DNA of 64,000 bases from Candidatus Cryptoclostridium obscurum (lineage in GTDB: Bacteria; Bacillota; Dehalobacteriia; UBA7702): the NCBI GenBank assembly GCA_904420535.1, contig CAJFVQ010000027.1, forward strand, positions 1-64,000, in the 5' to 3' direction. Both the position numbers and the translations under genes were made by a program. The notes below the pieces were generated by a model. That model had not been told where the DNA came from. It was given only the letters and a program-made list of their open reading frames with translations, and made no database searches. Shown here piece by piece: positions 8,059 through 17,974 of the stretch. Within the stretch, counting starts at the first letter, position 1, and the number at the start of each line of letters is the position of its first letter.

Positions 8059-9045
8059 ATGGCAATCAATTTAAAAGGAAAAAGTTTTCTTACCCTAAAA
8101 GATTTTACCGCACAGGAAATTCGTTATCTTTTGGATTTATCCCACGATTTAAAGGCAAAAAGACGCGCCGGTATTTGCGAACCGATGCTAAAAGGAAAAA
8201 ATATCGCGTTGCTTTTTGAAAAAACATCCACCAGAACTCGATGCGCATTTGAAGTCGCTGCTCATCAAGAAGGCGCCCACGTAACTTTTTTAGATTCCAA
8301 CAGTTCACAAATGGGAAAAAAGGAATCTTTGGAGGATACTGCCAAAGTTTTAGGACGTTTTTTTGATGGTATTGAATACCGAGGCTATGACCAATCCACC
8401 GTAGAAGCCTTGGCCAAATATTCCGGTGTGCCAGTATTTAATGGTCTGACGGATGCAGATCATCCCACTCAAATATTAGCCGATATGATGACCATGGAAG
8501 AACATATTCATAAACCTCTCAACAAAATGAAAGTGGTTTTTGTCGGCGATATTCGCAATAATATGTCTTATGCCTGGATGTACGGTTGCGCTAAAATGGG
8601 CATGAAATTTGCAGCTTACGGCCCTGCGGCATTGGAAGTTGATGAAAAAATCTGGCAGGAAGTGGCAATCATGGCTCAAAAAAGCGGTACCCAGCTTGTA
8701 ATATCCGATGAAGAGCGCTGCTTAAAAGATGCTGATGTGATTTATGGGGATATTTGGGCTTCGATGGGAGAAGAAAACCTTATGGAAGAACGTGTGAAAC
8801 TCCTATCCCCCTTCCGCATTACCATGGAGATGCTGAAAAAAACAGGCAATCCCAATGTACTATTTTTACATTGTCTTCCCTCATTCCACGATTTTGAAAC
8901 GAAACTCGCAAAAGAATGGAAAGAAAAAGGATTAGATATTCGTGAAGTCACCGACGAAGTATTCCGCAGCCGCCATTCTGTGGTGTTTGACGAAGCGGAA
9001 AATCGCATGCACACCATCAAAGCAGTGATGACCGCGACCATGTGA
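8059..9045 (+). CDS. arcB: Ornithine carbamoyltransferase
   Basis: FEKTSTRTRCAFEVAAHQEGAHVTFLDSNSSQMGKKES and FLHCLPSFHD. Confidence 0.97.
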   Translation: MAINLKGKSFLTLKDFTAQEIRYLLDLSHDLKAKRRAGICEPMLKGKNIALLFEKTSTRTRCAFEVAAHQEGAHVTFLDSNSSQMGKKESLEDTAKVLGRFFDGIEYRGYDQSTVEALAKYSGVPVFNGLTDADHPTQILADMMTMEEHIHKPLNKMKVVFVGDIRNNMSYAWMYGCAKMGMKFAAYGPAALEVDEKIWQEVAIMAQKSGTQLVISDEERCLKDADVIYGDIWASMGEENLMEERVKLLSPFRITMEMLKKTGNPNVLFLHCLPSFHDFETKLAKEWKEKGLDIREVTDEVFRSRHSVVFDEAENRMHTIKAVMTATM

Positions 9046-9057
9046 TGGGGTGATGAA

Positions 9058-10473
9058 TTGTCGAAATTCAAAGTACCAACAGCTTATACGATCTTACTCA
9101 TCATCGTCATTATTACCGCGGCCCTTACCTGGTTAATTCCTGCAGGGCAGTATGATCACCTTGCAGACGGTGAGCCGATTCCGGGAACATATCATTTAAC
9201 AGAAGCCAATGAACAGGGCATTGGAGATGTTTTACTGGCTTCTTTCGAAGGATTTTACGATGCTGTCGATATCGCGCTATTTATTTTAATTGTCGGTGGT
9301 TTTCTCGGCGTCGTTATGAAAACCGGTGCAATTCACGCGGGAATCAGCAATGTCATCCGGAAACTCAACGGCAGAGAAAAACGACTGATTCCCATATTGA
9401 TGATTTTGTTTGGACTTGGCGGCACTACTTTTGGCATGTGGGAAGAAACCATTGCCTTCTTCCCATTGTTGATCCCCATTTTTATCGCAGCAGGTTATGA
9501 TTCCCTGGTGGCTGTTGCCGTCATTTTATTGGGGGCAGGGATGGGCACTTTGGCCTCTACGGTGAACCCTTTTGCTACCGGAATTGCATCGGGCTTCGCC
9601 AATATTTCCATGGGCGACGGTATTTTGGTCCGCTTGGCAATGCTTGTTATTTTAGAGGCCATCGCCATTTGGTTTGTCATGGCCTATGCCGCGCGCATTA
9701 AAAAGGACCCCAGTCGTTCCTATGTCGCGGATACCATGGGAAAGCACCAAAAACTTCTTTTAGAATTAAATGACGATCAAAAAAGTGGAGAAGAGGTCAT
9801 TTTAACACGAAGTCAAAAATGGACGTTAACGCTGTTTGCTTTGACCTTTTTGATGATGATCTATGCAGTGATTCCCTTTGAAGAAATCGGCGTTCCTTTT
9901 TTACCGACTTTGGGATGGTGGTTCCCTGAACTTTCTGCTTTATTCTTCACAGCAGCAATTATCATTGGTTTATGCGCGCGTCTCAAAGAAGAGGAACTGA
10001 CAGACAGCTTCGTTAATGGCGCCGCCGACTTGTTGGGCGTAGCCTTTATCATTGCGATTTCTCGTGGCATCACCGTGATCATGAATCAAGGTCTTATCAC
10101 TGATACCATTCTCCATTGGGGAGAGAGTTTTCTCACTGGAGTTGGTTCCATCACATTTAGTTTTTTCATTTACTTGATTTATCTGGTGCTTTCTGTTTTC
10201 ATTCCTTCCACTTCCGGATTGGCTACCTTATCTATTCCGATTATGGCGCCTTTGGGAGATTTTGCCGGCGTGGGCAGAGATATCGTAATCACAGCCTTCC
10301 AATCGGCATCGGGATTGATTAATCTCATTACCCCCACCAGTGCAGTAATTATGGGAGCGTTAACATTGGGGCGGATTCCATACAATCAATGGTTTAAGTT
10401 TTCCTGGAAATTTTTAATCTACGTCTTTCTCATTTCCATAGGAATCATCATGCTTTTTACCATAATATTTTAA
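9058..10473 (+). CDS. YfcC/ArcD-like membrane transporter (probable arginine/ornithine exchange)
   Basis: Multi-TM protein, TTG start, third gene of the arc operon; YfcC-like N-terminus (LTWLIPAGQYDH). Confidence 0.85.
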   Translation: MSKFKVPTAYTILLIIVIITAALTWLIPAGQYDHLADGEPIPGTYHLTEANEQGIGDVLLASFEGFYDAVDIALFILIVGGFLGVVMKTGAIHAGISNVIRKLNGREKRLIPILMILFGLGGTTFGMWEETIAFFPLLIPIFIAAGYDSLVAVAVILLGAGMGTLASTVNPFATGIASGFANISMGDGILVRLAMLVILEAIAIWFVMAYAARIKKDPSRSYVADTMGKHQKLLLELNDDQKSGEEVILTRSQKWTLTLFALTFLMMIYAVIPFEEIGVPFLPTLGWWFPELSALFFTAAIIIGLCARLKEEELTDSFVNGAADLLGVAFIIAISRGITVIMNQGLITDTILHWGESFLTGVGSITFSFFIYLIYLVLSVFIPSTSGLATLSIPIMAPLGDFAGVGRDIVITAFQSASGLINLITPTSAVIMGALTLGRIPYNQWFKFSWKFLIYVFLISIGIIMLFTIIF

Positions 10474-10555
10474 CAAAATTTGGAATATTTTCCTTTAAGA
10501 AACATATATTAATTGTGAAGGAAAAGTTCCCATGAATTTACCCTTTACTGAGAAA

Positions 10556-10595
10556 AGGACCTTGCGGCAAGCCAACCGCAAGGTCCTACTTTTTA
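10556..10595 (+). terminator. Intrinsic terminator of arc operon
   Basis: AGGACCTTGCGG / CCGCAAGGTCCT 12-bp stem followed by a T run. Confidence 0.8.
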
Positions 10596-10597
10596 TA

Positions 10598-11194
10598 TTA
10601 TAACATGATATCCATGAGATCTTCCAGTTCTTCCAATGGAGGCTCTCCAAAAGCATAAAAGCGAAGTCCACATTGGACTGCCGCTTCTCGCGAAGGCGGC
10701 GCCCCCACATAACACCACTGCTCTTTGGAGATCTCCGGATATTTCTCCATAGCAAGCTCCAGACCAACGGTTCTGGAAGGATGGCCGACCCATTTTTCTC
10801 CCGGCACAATAAAATCGAAAAATTGTCGAATCCCGGCGTTTCCCAGAGCCTTCACAATGCCGTCTCCTCTGCTGCGACTTAGAACCACCAAACGATAGCG
10901 GAGAGAGAGCATTGACAAAACCCCTGTAGCAGAAGAATCACATTTTGCCTCCAGCATGACTTTACGTTCAAACTTACCGATCTCCTGTTCAAGGATCTCA
11001 CCATCATGCTCGTGCCAACAAGATAGCGAGGCCGCAAATTCCAAAGGCGTTTTTCCTTTTAAATCGTCAGGATGAAAAAGATATTTCCGTTCTCGCAAAA
11101 AATCATATACCAGACGATTTTTTGCGTTCTCATCAATGTCAATGGTGAGAAGAACATTTTCTAAATCAAAAATGATCCCTTGTTCCATCCGCAC
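10598..11194 (-). CDS. HAD-like hydrolase family protein
   Basis: GIIFDLENVLLTIDIDENAK... and WVGHPSRTVGLELAMEKYPE...WCYVGAPPSREAAVQCGLRFYAFG arrangement. Confidence 0.7.
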   Translation of the reverse strand: MRMEQGIIFDLENVLLTIDIDENAKNRLVYDFLRERKYLFHPDDLKGKTPLEFAASLSCWHEHDGEILEQEIGKFERKVMLEAKCDSSATGVLSMLSLRYRLVVLSRSRGDGIVKALGNAGIRQFFDFIVPGEKWVGHPSRTVGLELAMEKYPEISKEQWCYVGAPPSREAAVQCGLRFYAFGEPPLEELEDLMDIML

Positions 11195-11226
11195 TCATTC
11201 CCCTCTTTTCATGACAAGAAACAGTA

Positions 11227-11673
11227 TTACTGGAGGCGTTTCATGACCAATCCGTTGACAACACTGCCTTCAGCCTTGCCTTTCACTTGCGGCATCAACT
11301 TTTTCATAATTGCGCCTTTGTCCAAGGGTTTGGGTGCATCCAGCCCCAATTCTGCCAGAACCTGATCAATAACAGCATTGATCTCGTCTTCACTCATAAA
11401 GGAAGGCGCGAATTCCCGCAACACTGTCAAACGGTCTTGACTTTGTTTAATGATATCCTCGCGATCGGCAGGAGCACTTTCCAGCGTTTCCGTGGTTTGT
11501 TTGATCTCTTTCATAATAATGGCATTTTCTTCTTCTTCCGTTAAAGGGGCCTGTTTATCCTTGGCCTTAGCCTTTAACGCAGAAAGGAGCAATGTAAGGC
11601 TTTCCTTTCGTTCTTTATCCTTGTGTTTCATAGCGGCAATCATTTCTTTCTGCACAGCTTCTGTTTTAGTCAT
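11227..11673 (-). CDS. GatB/YqeY domain-containing protein
   Basis: MIAAMKHKDKERKESLTLLLSALKAKAKD... YqeY fold signature. Confidence 0.9.
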   Translation of the reverse strand: MTKTEAVQKEMIAAMKHKDKERKESLTLLLSALKAKAKDKQAPLTEEEENAIIMKEIKQTTETLESAPADREDIIKQSQDRLTVLREFAPSFMSEDEINAVIDQVLAELGLDAPKPLDKGAIMKKLMPQVKGKAEGSVVNGLVMKRLQ

Positions 11674-12466
11674 GCGATAACCTCCAGATCAAAAATTCTT
11701 GATATATTCCACGTAACCTCTCATCTAAACGGTCAAGGGCTTCTTTTTTTATAGCATCAGGGATTCCGTAATAAGCTTCGGCAATGCTCCCGGCAATGGC
11801 AGTAAGAGTGTCGCAATCTCCGCCCAACGAAACAGCTTTGCGGATGCAGTCTTCAAATCCATAGCTCTCCCAAAAAGCCGTCATCGCCTGAGGCACTGTC
11901 TCCTGACAACTCGCATTGTATTGATAGTCAAGACGAATTTCATCCAAAGTTTGTTGAAAGTGATAATGAAAAGTATCTTCAATATATGATCTTACTTCAT
12001 TTTTATCTTTTCCCGTCCGCAAAAGATAGATGGCGGCTGCTACCGAAGCGGCCCCTTTGATTCCTTCGGGATGATTGTGAGTGACTTTTGCCGTTAATTC
12101 CGCCACAAACAATGTTTTTTCTAACGATGGATAAAGCCATCCTACGGAAGATACCCGCATAGCGGAACCGTTGCCCCAACTGTTGTAAGGTTGCGGAGCC
12201 TTGGAATGAAGCCATTCTTGAAAGCCCTGTCCGTATCCGGCATGGGGATAAAGAGCGCCAAATTCCTGCATCCGCCGAATAAGTGAATGCTTCACTTCGC
12301 CCTCATCTGCGCCTCGACTTTCCATCAAAGCTTTGGCTACGGCTGCCGTCATCACCGTGTCATCGGTAAAAAAACAGCCTTTGCCCCAAAAAGGGAAATC
12401 CGTGGTTTTGATCGGATCAAATTCGTAGATACTGCCAACCATATCGCCGATCATGGCGCCGAGCAT
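11666..12466 (-). CDS. ADP-ribosylglycohydrolase (DraG/ARH family)
   Basis: MLGAMIGDMVGSIYEFDPIKTTDFPFW...FTDDTVMTAAVAKAL...GGDCDTLTAIAGSIAEAYYGIP; start moved to 12466 behind an AGGTGGGG RBS. Confidence 0.93.
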   Translation of the reverse strand: MLGAMIGDMVGSIYEFDPIKTTDFPFWGKGCFFTDDTVMTAAVAKALMESRGADEGEVKHSLIRRMQEFGALYPHAGYGQGFQEWLHSKAPQPYNSWGNGSAMRVSSVGWLYPSLEKTLFVAELTAKVTHNHPEGIKGAASVAAAIYLLRTGKDKNEVRSYIEDTFHYHFQQTLDEIRLDYQYNASCQETVPQAMTAFWESYGFEDCIRKAVSLGGDCDTLTAIAGSIAEAYYGIPDAIKKEALDRLDERLRGIYQEFLIWRLSHD

Positions 12467-12630
12467 ACTTATCCCCACCTTCCATGCTATTATATTATAA
12501 CATAAAGAGAAGGGTTTTACAAAATATAAAAAGCCGCGAAGCATCTCCGCGGTGTTATCTTTCAATCTTGATTGTCATTATTGCATTCACCAACTAAATC
12601 ATCGACGCCACCGAAAAAAGGGCAGAAAAA

Positions 12631-12707
12631 TGGTCGGAGTGAAAGGATTTGAACCTTCGGCCTCTGCGTCCCGAACGCAGCGCTCTACCAAGCTGAGCCA
12701 CACTCCG
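12631..12707 (-). tRNA. tRNA-Pro (anticodon CGG)
   Basis: RC: CGGAGTGTGGCTCAGCTTGGTAGAGCGCTGCGTTCGGGACGCAGAGGCCGAAGGTTCAAATCCTTTCACTCCGACCA. Confidence 0.96.
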
Positions 12708-12804
12708 ACTGAAACAATAAAACGTTAAAAAGCAAAAGATGGTGTGAAAATGAAAAAACTGCATTTATATTATATCCAAATCTTGCATCATTGTCAATAA
12801 TTAT

Positions 12805-13269
12805 TTATGTAAGATCTGGAAATCCCTGTTGACGCAAGGCCTCATAGGCGGCGATGGCCACAGAATTGGATAAATTCAACGAGCGAATCTCTCGTCCCAT
12901 GGGGATACGAACCGGCGTGCCAATGCCGCTTTGCTGTATTTCCACAGGAATGCCACGGGTCTCGGGCCCAAACATCAAAAAATCATCGGGACCGTATTGA
13001 CATTCTGCATAATTTTTCTTTGCCTTGGTAGAGAACATGAAGATTTTTGCCCCAGGATTTGCCTTGAGAAAATCATCCAAATTCTCATGAATATGGAGAT
13101 CTAATTTATCCCAGTAATCAAGGCCGGCTCGTTTCAAATAGCGATCCGCCAGAGAAAACCCCAAGGGTTTAATCAAGTGTAACGTCATACCGGTCACAGC
13201 GCAGGTACGGGAAATATTGCCGGTATTGGAGGGAATTTCAGGTTCATATAAAACAATATGCATCATCAA
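12805..13269 (-). CDS. trmL: tRNA (cytidine(34)-2'-O)-methyltransferase, TrmL family
   Basis: MHIVLYEPEIPSNTGNISRTCAVTGMTLHLIKPLGF...MGREIRSLNLSNSVAIAAYE. Confidence 0.95.
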   Translation of the reverse strand: MMMHIVLYEPEIPSNTGNISRTCAVTGMTLHLIKPLGFSLADRYLKRAGLDYWDKLDLHIHENLDDFLKANPGAKIFMFSTKAKKNYAECQYGPDDFLMFGPETRGIPVEIQQSGIGTPVRIPMGREIRSLNLSNSVAIAAYEALRQQGFPDLT

Positions 13270-13289
13270 GCCTTCTTTATCATTGAAAT

Positions 13290-13736
13290 TTAATCCGGCG
13301 GCAAATCAATATTCCGCCAGTGGTGAAGATCATACTCATAACGGAAATTTTCATAATCACCGGGTTCTACTTCCGTTGATTTCTCATAGTCCCCTTCTGG
13401 ATAATATTTACAGTAACCGCGATATACACCGTGTGAACGATCCTCCTCATTACCATAAATAGTAACAGTTAAAGCCGTAACATCATGTTCAGCAATATAA
13501 TCATTCACGACTTCTTCCAACATATCATGGACATCAAGCTGATGATTCGGCGTCCATGTTTCCTCAGTAACCTCTTCCTCCACAATCAAGTCAATCACAT
13601 GGCGTTCCTGATCGTCGGAGGAAATCTCCAATACGCGGTATTCTACCCCGCTTTCCGAAGTTTTCACATTATCTCCACAACCGCCAAAACACAAAATGAG
13701 AGAAAAAACCGCAAAAATCAAACATAATCTTTTCAT
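13290..13736 (-). CDS. Putative lipoprotein of unknown function
   Basis: Lipobox-like N-terminus MKRLCLIFAVFSLILCFGGCGDN. Confidence 0.7.
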   Translation of the reverse strand: MKRLCLIFAVFSLILCFGGCGDNVKTSESGVEYRVLEISSDDQERHVIDLIVEEEVTEETWTPNHQLDVHDMLEEVVNDYIAEHDVTALTVTIYGNEEDRSHGVYRGYCKYYPEGDYEKSTEVEPGDYENFRYEYDLHHWRNIDLPPD

Positions 13737-13763
13737 GTGTAATCCCCCTTTCTCATATCAAAT

Positions 13764-14510
13764 TTATGGTACGGTCTTTTGGGCTGCCACCAGCACACGA
13801 CGAGTATGCTCCGTCGGAGGATCCTGGGTAAACATGGCATAGACGGCATAAATTTTCATTCCGTGACGGCAAAAAGCTGATTCTACTTCCTTTAAATCAT
13901 GTTTTTTCTCTTCATGGATTTCTTCAAATTTACGGTACAGATCACCTTCCGGGAGGAATCCCGTCACTTTAATATGCCAAATGCGGCGATCTTCATCGTA
14001 ATGATTTTCATAAACCAAATAAATTTCATCTAGATCCACTACTGTAGTTTCTGAAGCAGAATACTGATCGACTAAATTGATGTCAAAGAGAAAAATACCG
14101 CCCTTTTTCAAAATGCGGCTGACATTTTCCGCCAGTTTTTCAAAATCCCCTTCACCGGTCAAGTAGTTGATGCCATCCTGAAAGGAGACTACCATATCAA
14201 AGGATTCCGAAAAATCCATGGAAAGCATATTTTGGCAATGATATGAGATGGAGACGCCAGCTTCTTTACTTTTTTCTTCGGCGATTTGCAGCATGGGGGA
14301 CGAGAGATCCAGCCCCGACATTTTCAAACCGCGACGTGCCAAAGGAATGGTAGTGCTCCCGGTGCCACAGGCCAAATCCAATGCAGTTTTGGGCGTTGCT
14401 CCCATGGATTTTGCGACATCTAAAATATAATCGGCCCAACCTTCATAATCTACGCCCAGCATCATCATATCGTAGATTTTAGAGATCCCTTCGTAATTTT
14501 CATTTTCCAT
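13764..14510 (-). CDS. Class I SAM-dependent methyltransferase
   Basis: TALDLACGTGSTTIPLARRGLKMSGLDLSSPML. Confidence 0.88.
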   Translation of the reverse strand: MENENYEGISKIYDMMMLGVDYEGWADYILDVAKSMGATPKTALDLACGTGSTTIPLARRGLKMSGLDLSSPMLQIAEEKSKEAGVSISYHCQNMLSMDFSESFDMVVSFQDGINYLTGEGDFEKLAENVSRILKKGGIFLFDINLVDQYSASETTVVDLDEIYLVYENHYDEDRRIWHIKVTGFLPEGDLYRKFEEIHEEKKHDLKEVESAFCRHGMKIYAVYAMFTQDPPTEHTRRVLVAAQKTVP

Positions 14511-15768
14511 GATGATCCTCCCGATATTCCGGCAATGTAGTGCCGCCAACTGTCATGGCATAGACTCCGGCATGATCGCCTTTTTCCGCCAGAGCAGTGG
14601 AAAAGGCCTCCTCCAGATTAGAAAATGGACGCATATAAAGGCGTTTGACCATTGCTTCCGGAAGAGAGGAGACCAGATAAACGCTGCATTTTTTCGTTAC
14701 CTTGGCGATGGCTGCGGCTTTATGCCCCCCCAAACGGAACTCTCTTCCAATGCGTTGGATCAGATCGTCGGGACAATGGGCTTCCTCCAACCATTGCTGA
14801 AAAGTAGTTTCACCATACCCCTCTTTACATTCCCCAACCAAAATGATAATACCGCCTTCTTTTACGGCCCATTGAGCATTATCCAAAGCTTTTTGTGTTT
14901 GGTAAACATTGAGGTCTTTGGGAAGGCCACCGGGGGAAGCGATCACAATATCGGCCAATGTTTCGATAGGTTGTTTATAGATCTCATCTAAAATGCGGCA
15001 TCCTTCCCGATGGGCATCAATGGGATGACCGGCCACTGCGGCAACGATCTCTTTTTTTTCATTCAGTACCACATTAAGGATGAAATCAATGGAGAGATGT
15101 TCTAAGATCTCCTCCATATCAGCACGAACCGGATTCCCTTCAATACAGCCGACTTTCGCTCCCTCTTCCAGCATCATAGCATGATTTGCCTCGATGGTGC
15201 GGCGAGTACACACCCCGGGAACCACGGCTTTGGCGCCACCGCTATATCCTGCAAAATAGTGATAATCAATATTTCCGATACAAATCCGAAGATCTGCCCG
15301 GAGGACGGGACCGTACACCTCAAAGGGCGTACCGCGGCGGCTTACCGCCACCTCTGTAAAATCATCGCCGGCAGAATCTTCTACAGTAACGCGACGAAAG
15401 ACTTCTTCGCCAACGAGACGCTGCCATTCCTCTTCGGTCTGGCGGCGATGACTTCCCAAACCGGAAACAATACGAATATCATCGTCATTCACCCCCGCAC
15501 GATTCAACTCGTCCAGGATATACGGGAGAATTTTGTAACTGGGACACGGCCGTGTGATATCACTGATGATGATCACGACTTTTTGCCCGGCTTGGGCAAT
15601 GTTTCCCAGGGTATCGGTGCCGATGGGTTGGGAAAGCGCTTCCCGGATCACGTCTTCTCCCACCACATTATGGGTCACGGATCTTGGACGCAAAGAGGCG
15701 ATCAGATTCTTTTCTGGGATATCTACTGTCATTTTCCCTTTTCCATAACCGAATTCAATTCTTGTCAT
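14500..15768 (-). CDS. larA: LarA-family (DUF2088) nickel-dependent lactate racemase-like protein
   Basis: IISDITRPCPSYKILPYILDELNRAGV; IGNIDYHYFAGYSGGAKAVVPGVC; SPGGLPKDLNVYQTQKALDNA. Confidence 0.85.
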   Translation of the reverse strand: MTRIEFGYGKGKMTVDIPEKNLIASLRPRSVTHNVVGEDVIREALSQPIGTDTLGNIAQAGQKVVIIISDITRPCPSYKILPYILDELNRAGVNDDDIRIVSGLGSHRRQTEEEWQRLVGEEVFRRVTVEDSAGDDFTEVAVSRRGTPFEVYGPVLRADLRICIGNIDYHYFAGYSGGAKAVVPGVCTRRTIEANHAMMLEEGAKVGCIEGNPVRADMEEILEHLSIDFILNVVLNEKKEIVAAVAGHPIDAHREGCRILDEIYKQPIETLADIVIASPGGLPKDLNVYQTQKALDNAQWAVKEGGIIILVGECKEGYGETTFQQWLEEAHCPDDLIQRIGREFRLGGHKAAAIAKVTKKCSVYLVSSLPEAMVKRLYMRPFSNLEEAFSTALAEKGDHAGVYAMTVGGTTLPEYREDHHGK

Positions 15769-16471
15769 ATTCTTCCTCCAGCCGTGGGAGCACTATGGGA
15801 ACCGACTGATCCAAAACGATGTGCTCCGGTGTTACTTTCGTATCGTAAGCCAAAACCTTAACGCCGTGAGATGCAGCAGCGGAAAGAGCCTCACTGAACT
15901 TCCGATCTCGTTCGGTAAAAGGAGTAAAGGCTTTGACGCCTTTCATTTGTATCACAAATAGAACATATGCACCGAAACCTTCGGAAGCGGCTTGTTGCAA
16001 TTCTGCGAGATGACGTGCTCCCCGTTCTGTGGGAGCATCGGGAAATTTCGCCACGCCGTCGATTTCCAAAGTGACGCCTTTGACTTCCATATAGCAAAGT
16101 TTTCCGTCCTGTTGAAACCGGAAATCAAAGCGGGAAGAACCATATGGTTTTTCTCGTACAATTTCAGCAGCGCCAATCAGCTCTTTCACTCTGCCTTTCA
16201 TCAACGCTTCTTCTGCCAAACGATTTGCTCCGGCGGAATCAATATGAATCAGCATATCGCCTTTGTACGCTTCGTAGAGAGTATAAGGATACTTTCTTCC
16301 CGATTTCTCGGAACGGCTTAAGTACACTCTTGTACCGGGAACAAAGATTTCACGGCAACGTCCCGTATTAGGAACATGAACCTTTTCTTCTTTACCATCG
16401 ATCTCCACGCGGGCAACAAAACGGTTGATACGCTCCAGGAAAACAGCTTCGATACGATTTTGGTATTCCAT
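15755..16471 (-). CDS. sfsA: DNA/RNA nuclease SfsA family
   Basis: AVFLERINRFVARVEIDGKEEKVHVPNTGRCREIFVPGTRVYL; FRFQQDGKLCYMEVKGVTLE; FPDAPTERGARHL. Confidence 0.95.
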   Translation of the reverse strand: MEYQNRIEAVFLERINRFVARVEIDGKEEKVHVPNTGRCREIFVPGTRVYLSRSEKSGRKYPYTLYEAYKGDMLIHIDSAGANRLAEEALMKGRVKELIGAAEIVREKPYGSSRFDFRFQQDGKLCYMEVKGVTLEIDGVAKFPDAPTERGARHLAELQQAASEGFGAYVLFVIQMKGVKAFTPFTERDRKFSEALSAAASHGVKVLAYDTKVTPEHIVLDQSVPIVLPRLEEEYDKN

Positions 16472-16528
16472 CTTATAATTTCATTCTTTCCTGTTTATAC
16501 TAACCTCACGAAGAAATGAGGTGATGTT

Positions 16529-17974
16529 GTGAAAATCAGCAATGACTTCGATAAAAACATGGCATTTTTAAAAGAAGCCGCTGCCGACTCTCCTGATTAT
16601 ATCATAATTGAGCGCAAACTGAAAGACGGAACACGATTTCTTCTTTGTTATATTGACAATATGATCAACAGCGACATCCTGAACATTCGGCTTCTTCCTG
16701 CGATTATGGGGTTTACCGGTGAAAATTTTGATTTTCGGCGCATCCCTGCTTCGCCGATTAGAGAGGTTTTATCCTTGGATGAAGGATTGACCGGCGTTGC
16801 CACCGGCGGCGTTTTCTTTCTTATAGAAGGTCATATGAAAGGATTTCAGGTCCGTATCGAACGGTGGGTCGGCAGGACACCGGATAAACCGGAAAATGAA
16901 AAGAGTGTCCAAGGGAGTCGTGACAGCTTTGTCGAAAACCTCCGCACCAACTTGGCAATCCTGCGTACCAAAATCGCCAATTACAATTTGCGATTTGAAC
17001 AACACGATATCGGAAGTACTACAAAACAACAGCTAATGATCACCTATATTCATGGTTTGGCCGATGAAGACATGTTGGAACGTCTGCGCAAACGCATCGA
17101 CGCATTGAATTTTGACGGTTTTCTCAGTAGCTCCTATGTCGCGCAAATGATCGCAGATCAGAAGCGTTCTCCCTTTCCCCAATGGATCATTACAGAGCGT
17201 ACCGATAAAGCTCAAGCCGCTTTATTAGAGGGACGAATCATTATACTACTTACGGGATCACCCAATGCGTTGATCCTTCCTGTTTCATTTTGGAGTTTTT
17301 TTCAAACCATGGACGACTTTACGTTTCACCCTTGGACCGGAAGCCTTTTAGGATTCTTTCGTTTTTTGGGAATGTTTTTATCTCTTTTTCTGCCGGCCCT
17401 TTATATTGCCGTATTATCATATCACTACTATATTGTGCCGCTCAATCTTTTGTCAACATTGGCGGCTTCTCGATCTATGGTAATCTTCTCTCCGCTGGTT
17501 GAAGCCATTATCATGGAATTTCTTTTCGAAATCATACGTGAAGCTTCGGTCCGTCTCCCCTCATTCATTGGTACTACCATCGGCATTGTCGGCGGTATTA
17601 TCATTGGACAAACCGCCGTGGAAGCGGGAATCGTCAGCAATCTCATGGTTATTGTCGTATCCATTACAGCCATCGCCGGATTCTTGATTCCCGACCAATA
17701 TATGGCACAGACACTGCGTTTTACTCGATATATTATGATGCTTTTTGCGGGATTCTTTGGATTTGCAGGCTTGATTATCGGCGCAAGCTTATTGTTCATC
17801 CATTTATTGAATCTTCGTTCACTGGATCGTCCTTATCTTTCACCTCTTTTCCCAACACACAGAAAAAATCTATCCAATACTGTTATCCGTATGCCATTTA
17901 AACTTCTCAGAACACGACCGAATCAGGCAAAACCCATCGATCAAGTGAGGGGGAAACGCAATGGGAAAAAATAA
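16529..17974 (+). CDS. Spore germination protein, GerA/GerKA family
   Basis: GTG start; GerA family core (GLADEDMLERLRKRID, PFPQWIITERTDKAQAALLEGRIIILLTGSPNALILPVSF). Confidence 0.93.
   Translation: MKISNDFDKNMAFLKEAAADSPDYIIIERKLKDGTRFLLCYIDNMINSDILNIRLLPAIMGFTGENFDFRRIPASPIREVLSLDEGLTGVATGGVFFLIEGHMKGFQVRIERWVGRTPDKPENEKSVQGSRDSFVENLRTNLAILRTKIANYNLRFEQHDIGSTTKQQLMITYIHGLADEDMLERLRKRIDALNFDGFLSSSYVAQMIADQKRSPFPQWIITERTDKAQAALLEGRIIILLTGSPNALILPVSFWSFFQTMDDFTFHPWTGSLLGFFRFLGMFLSLFLPALYIAVLSYHYYIVPLNLLSTLAASRSMVIFSPLVEAIIMEFLFEIIREASVRLPSFIGTTIGIVGGIIIGQTAVEAGIVSNLMVIVVSITAIAGFLIPDQYMAQTLRFTRYIMMLFAGFFGFAGLIIGASLLFIHLLNLRSLDRPYLSPLFPTHRKNLSNTVIRMPFKLLRTRPNQAKPIDQVRGKRNGKK

Noticed and set aside
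17428-17799. Antisense ORFs within gerA, ftsZ, pyrG and other genes from the ORF track
   Set aside because: They lie entirely opposite well-supported genes and lack RBS or domain support.
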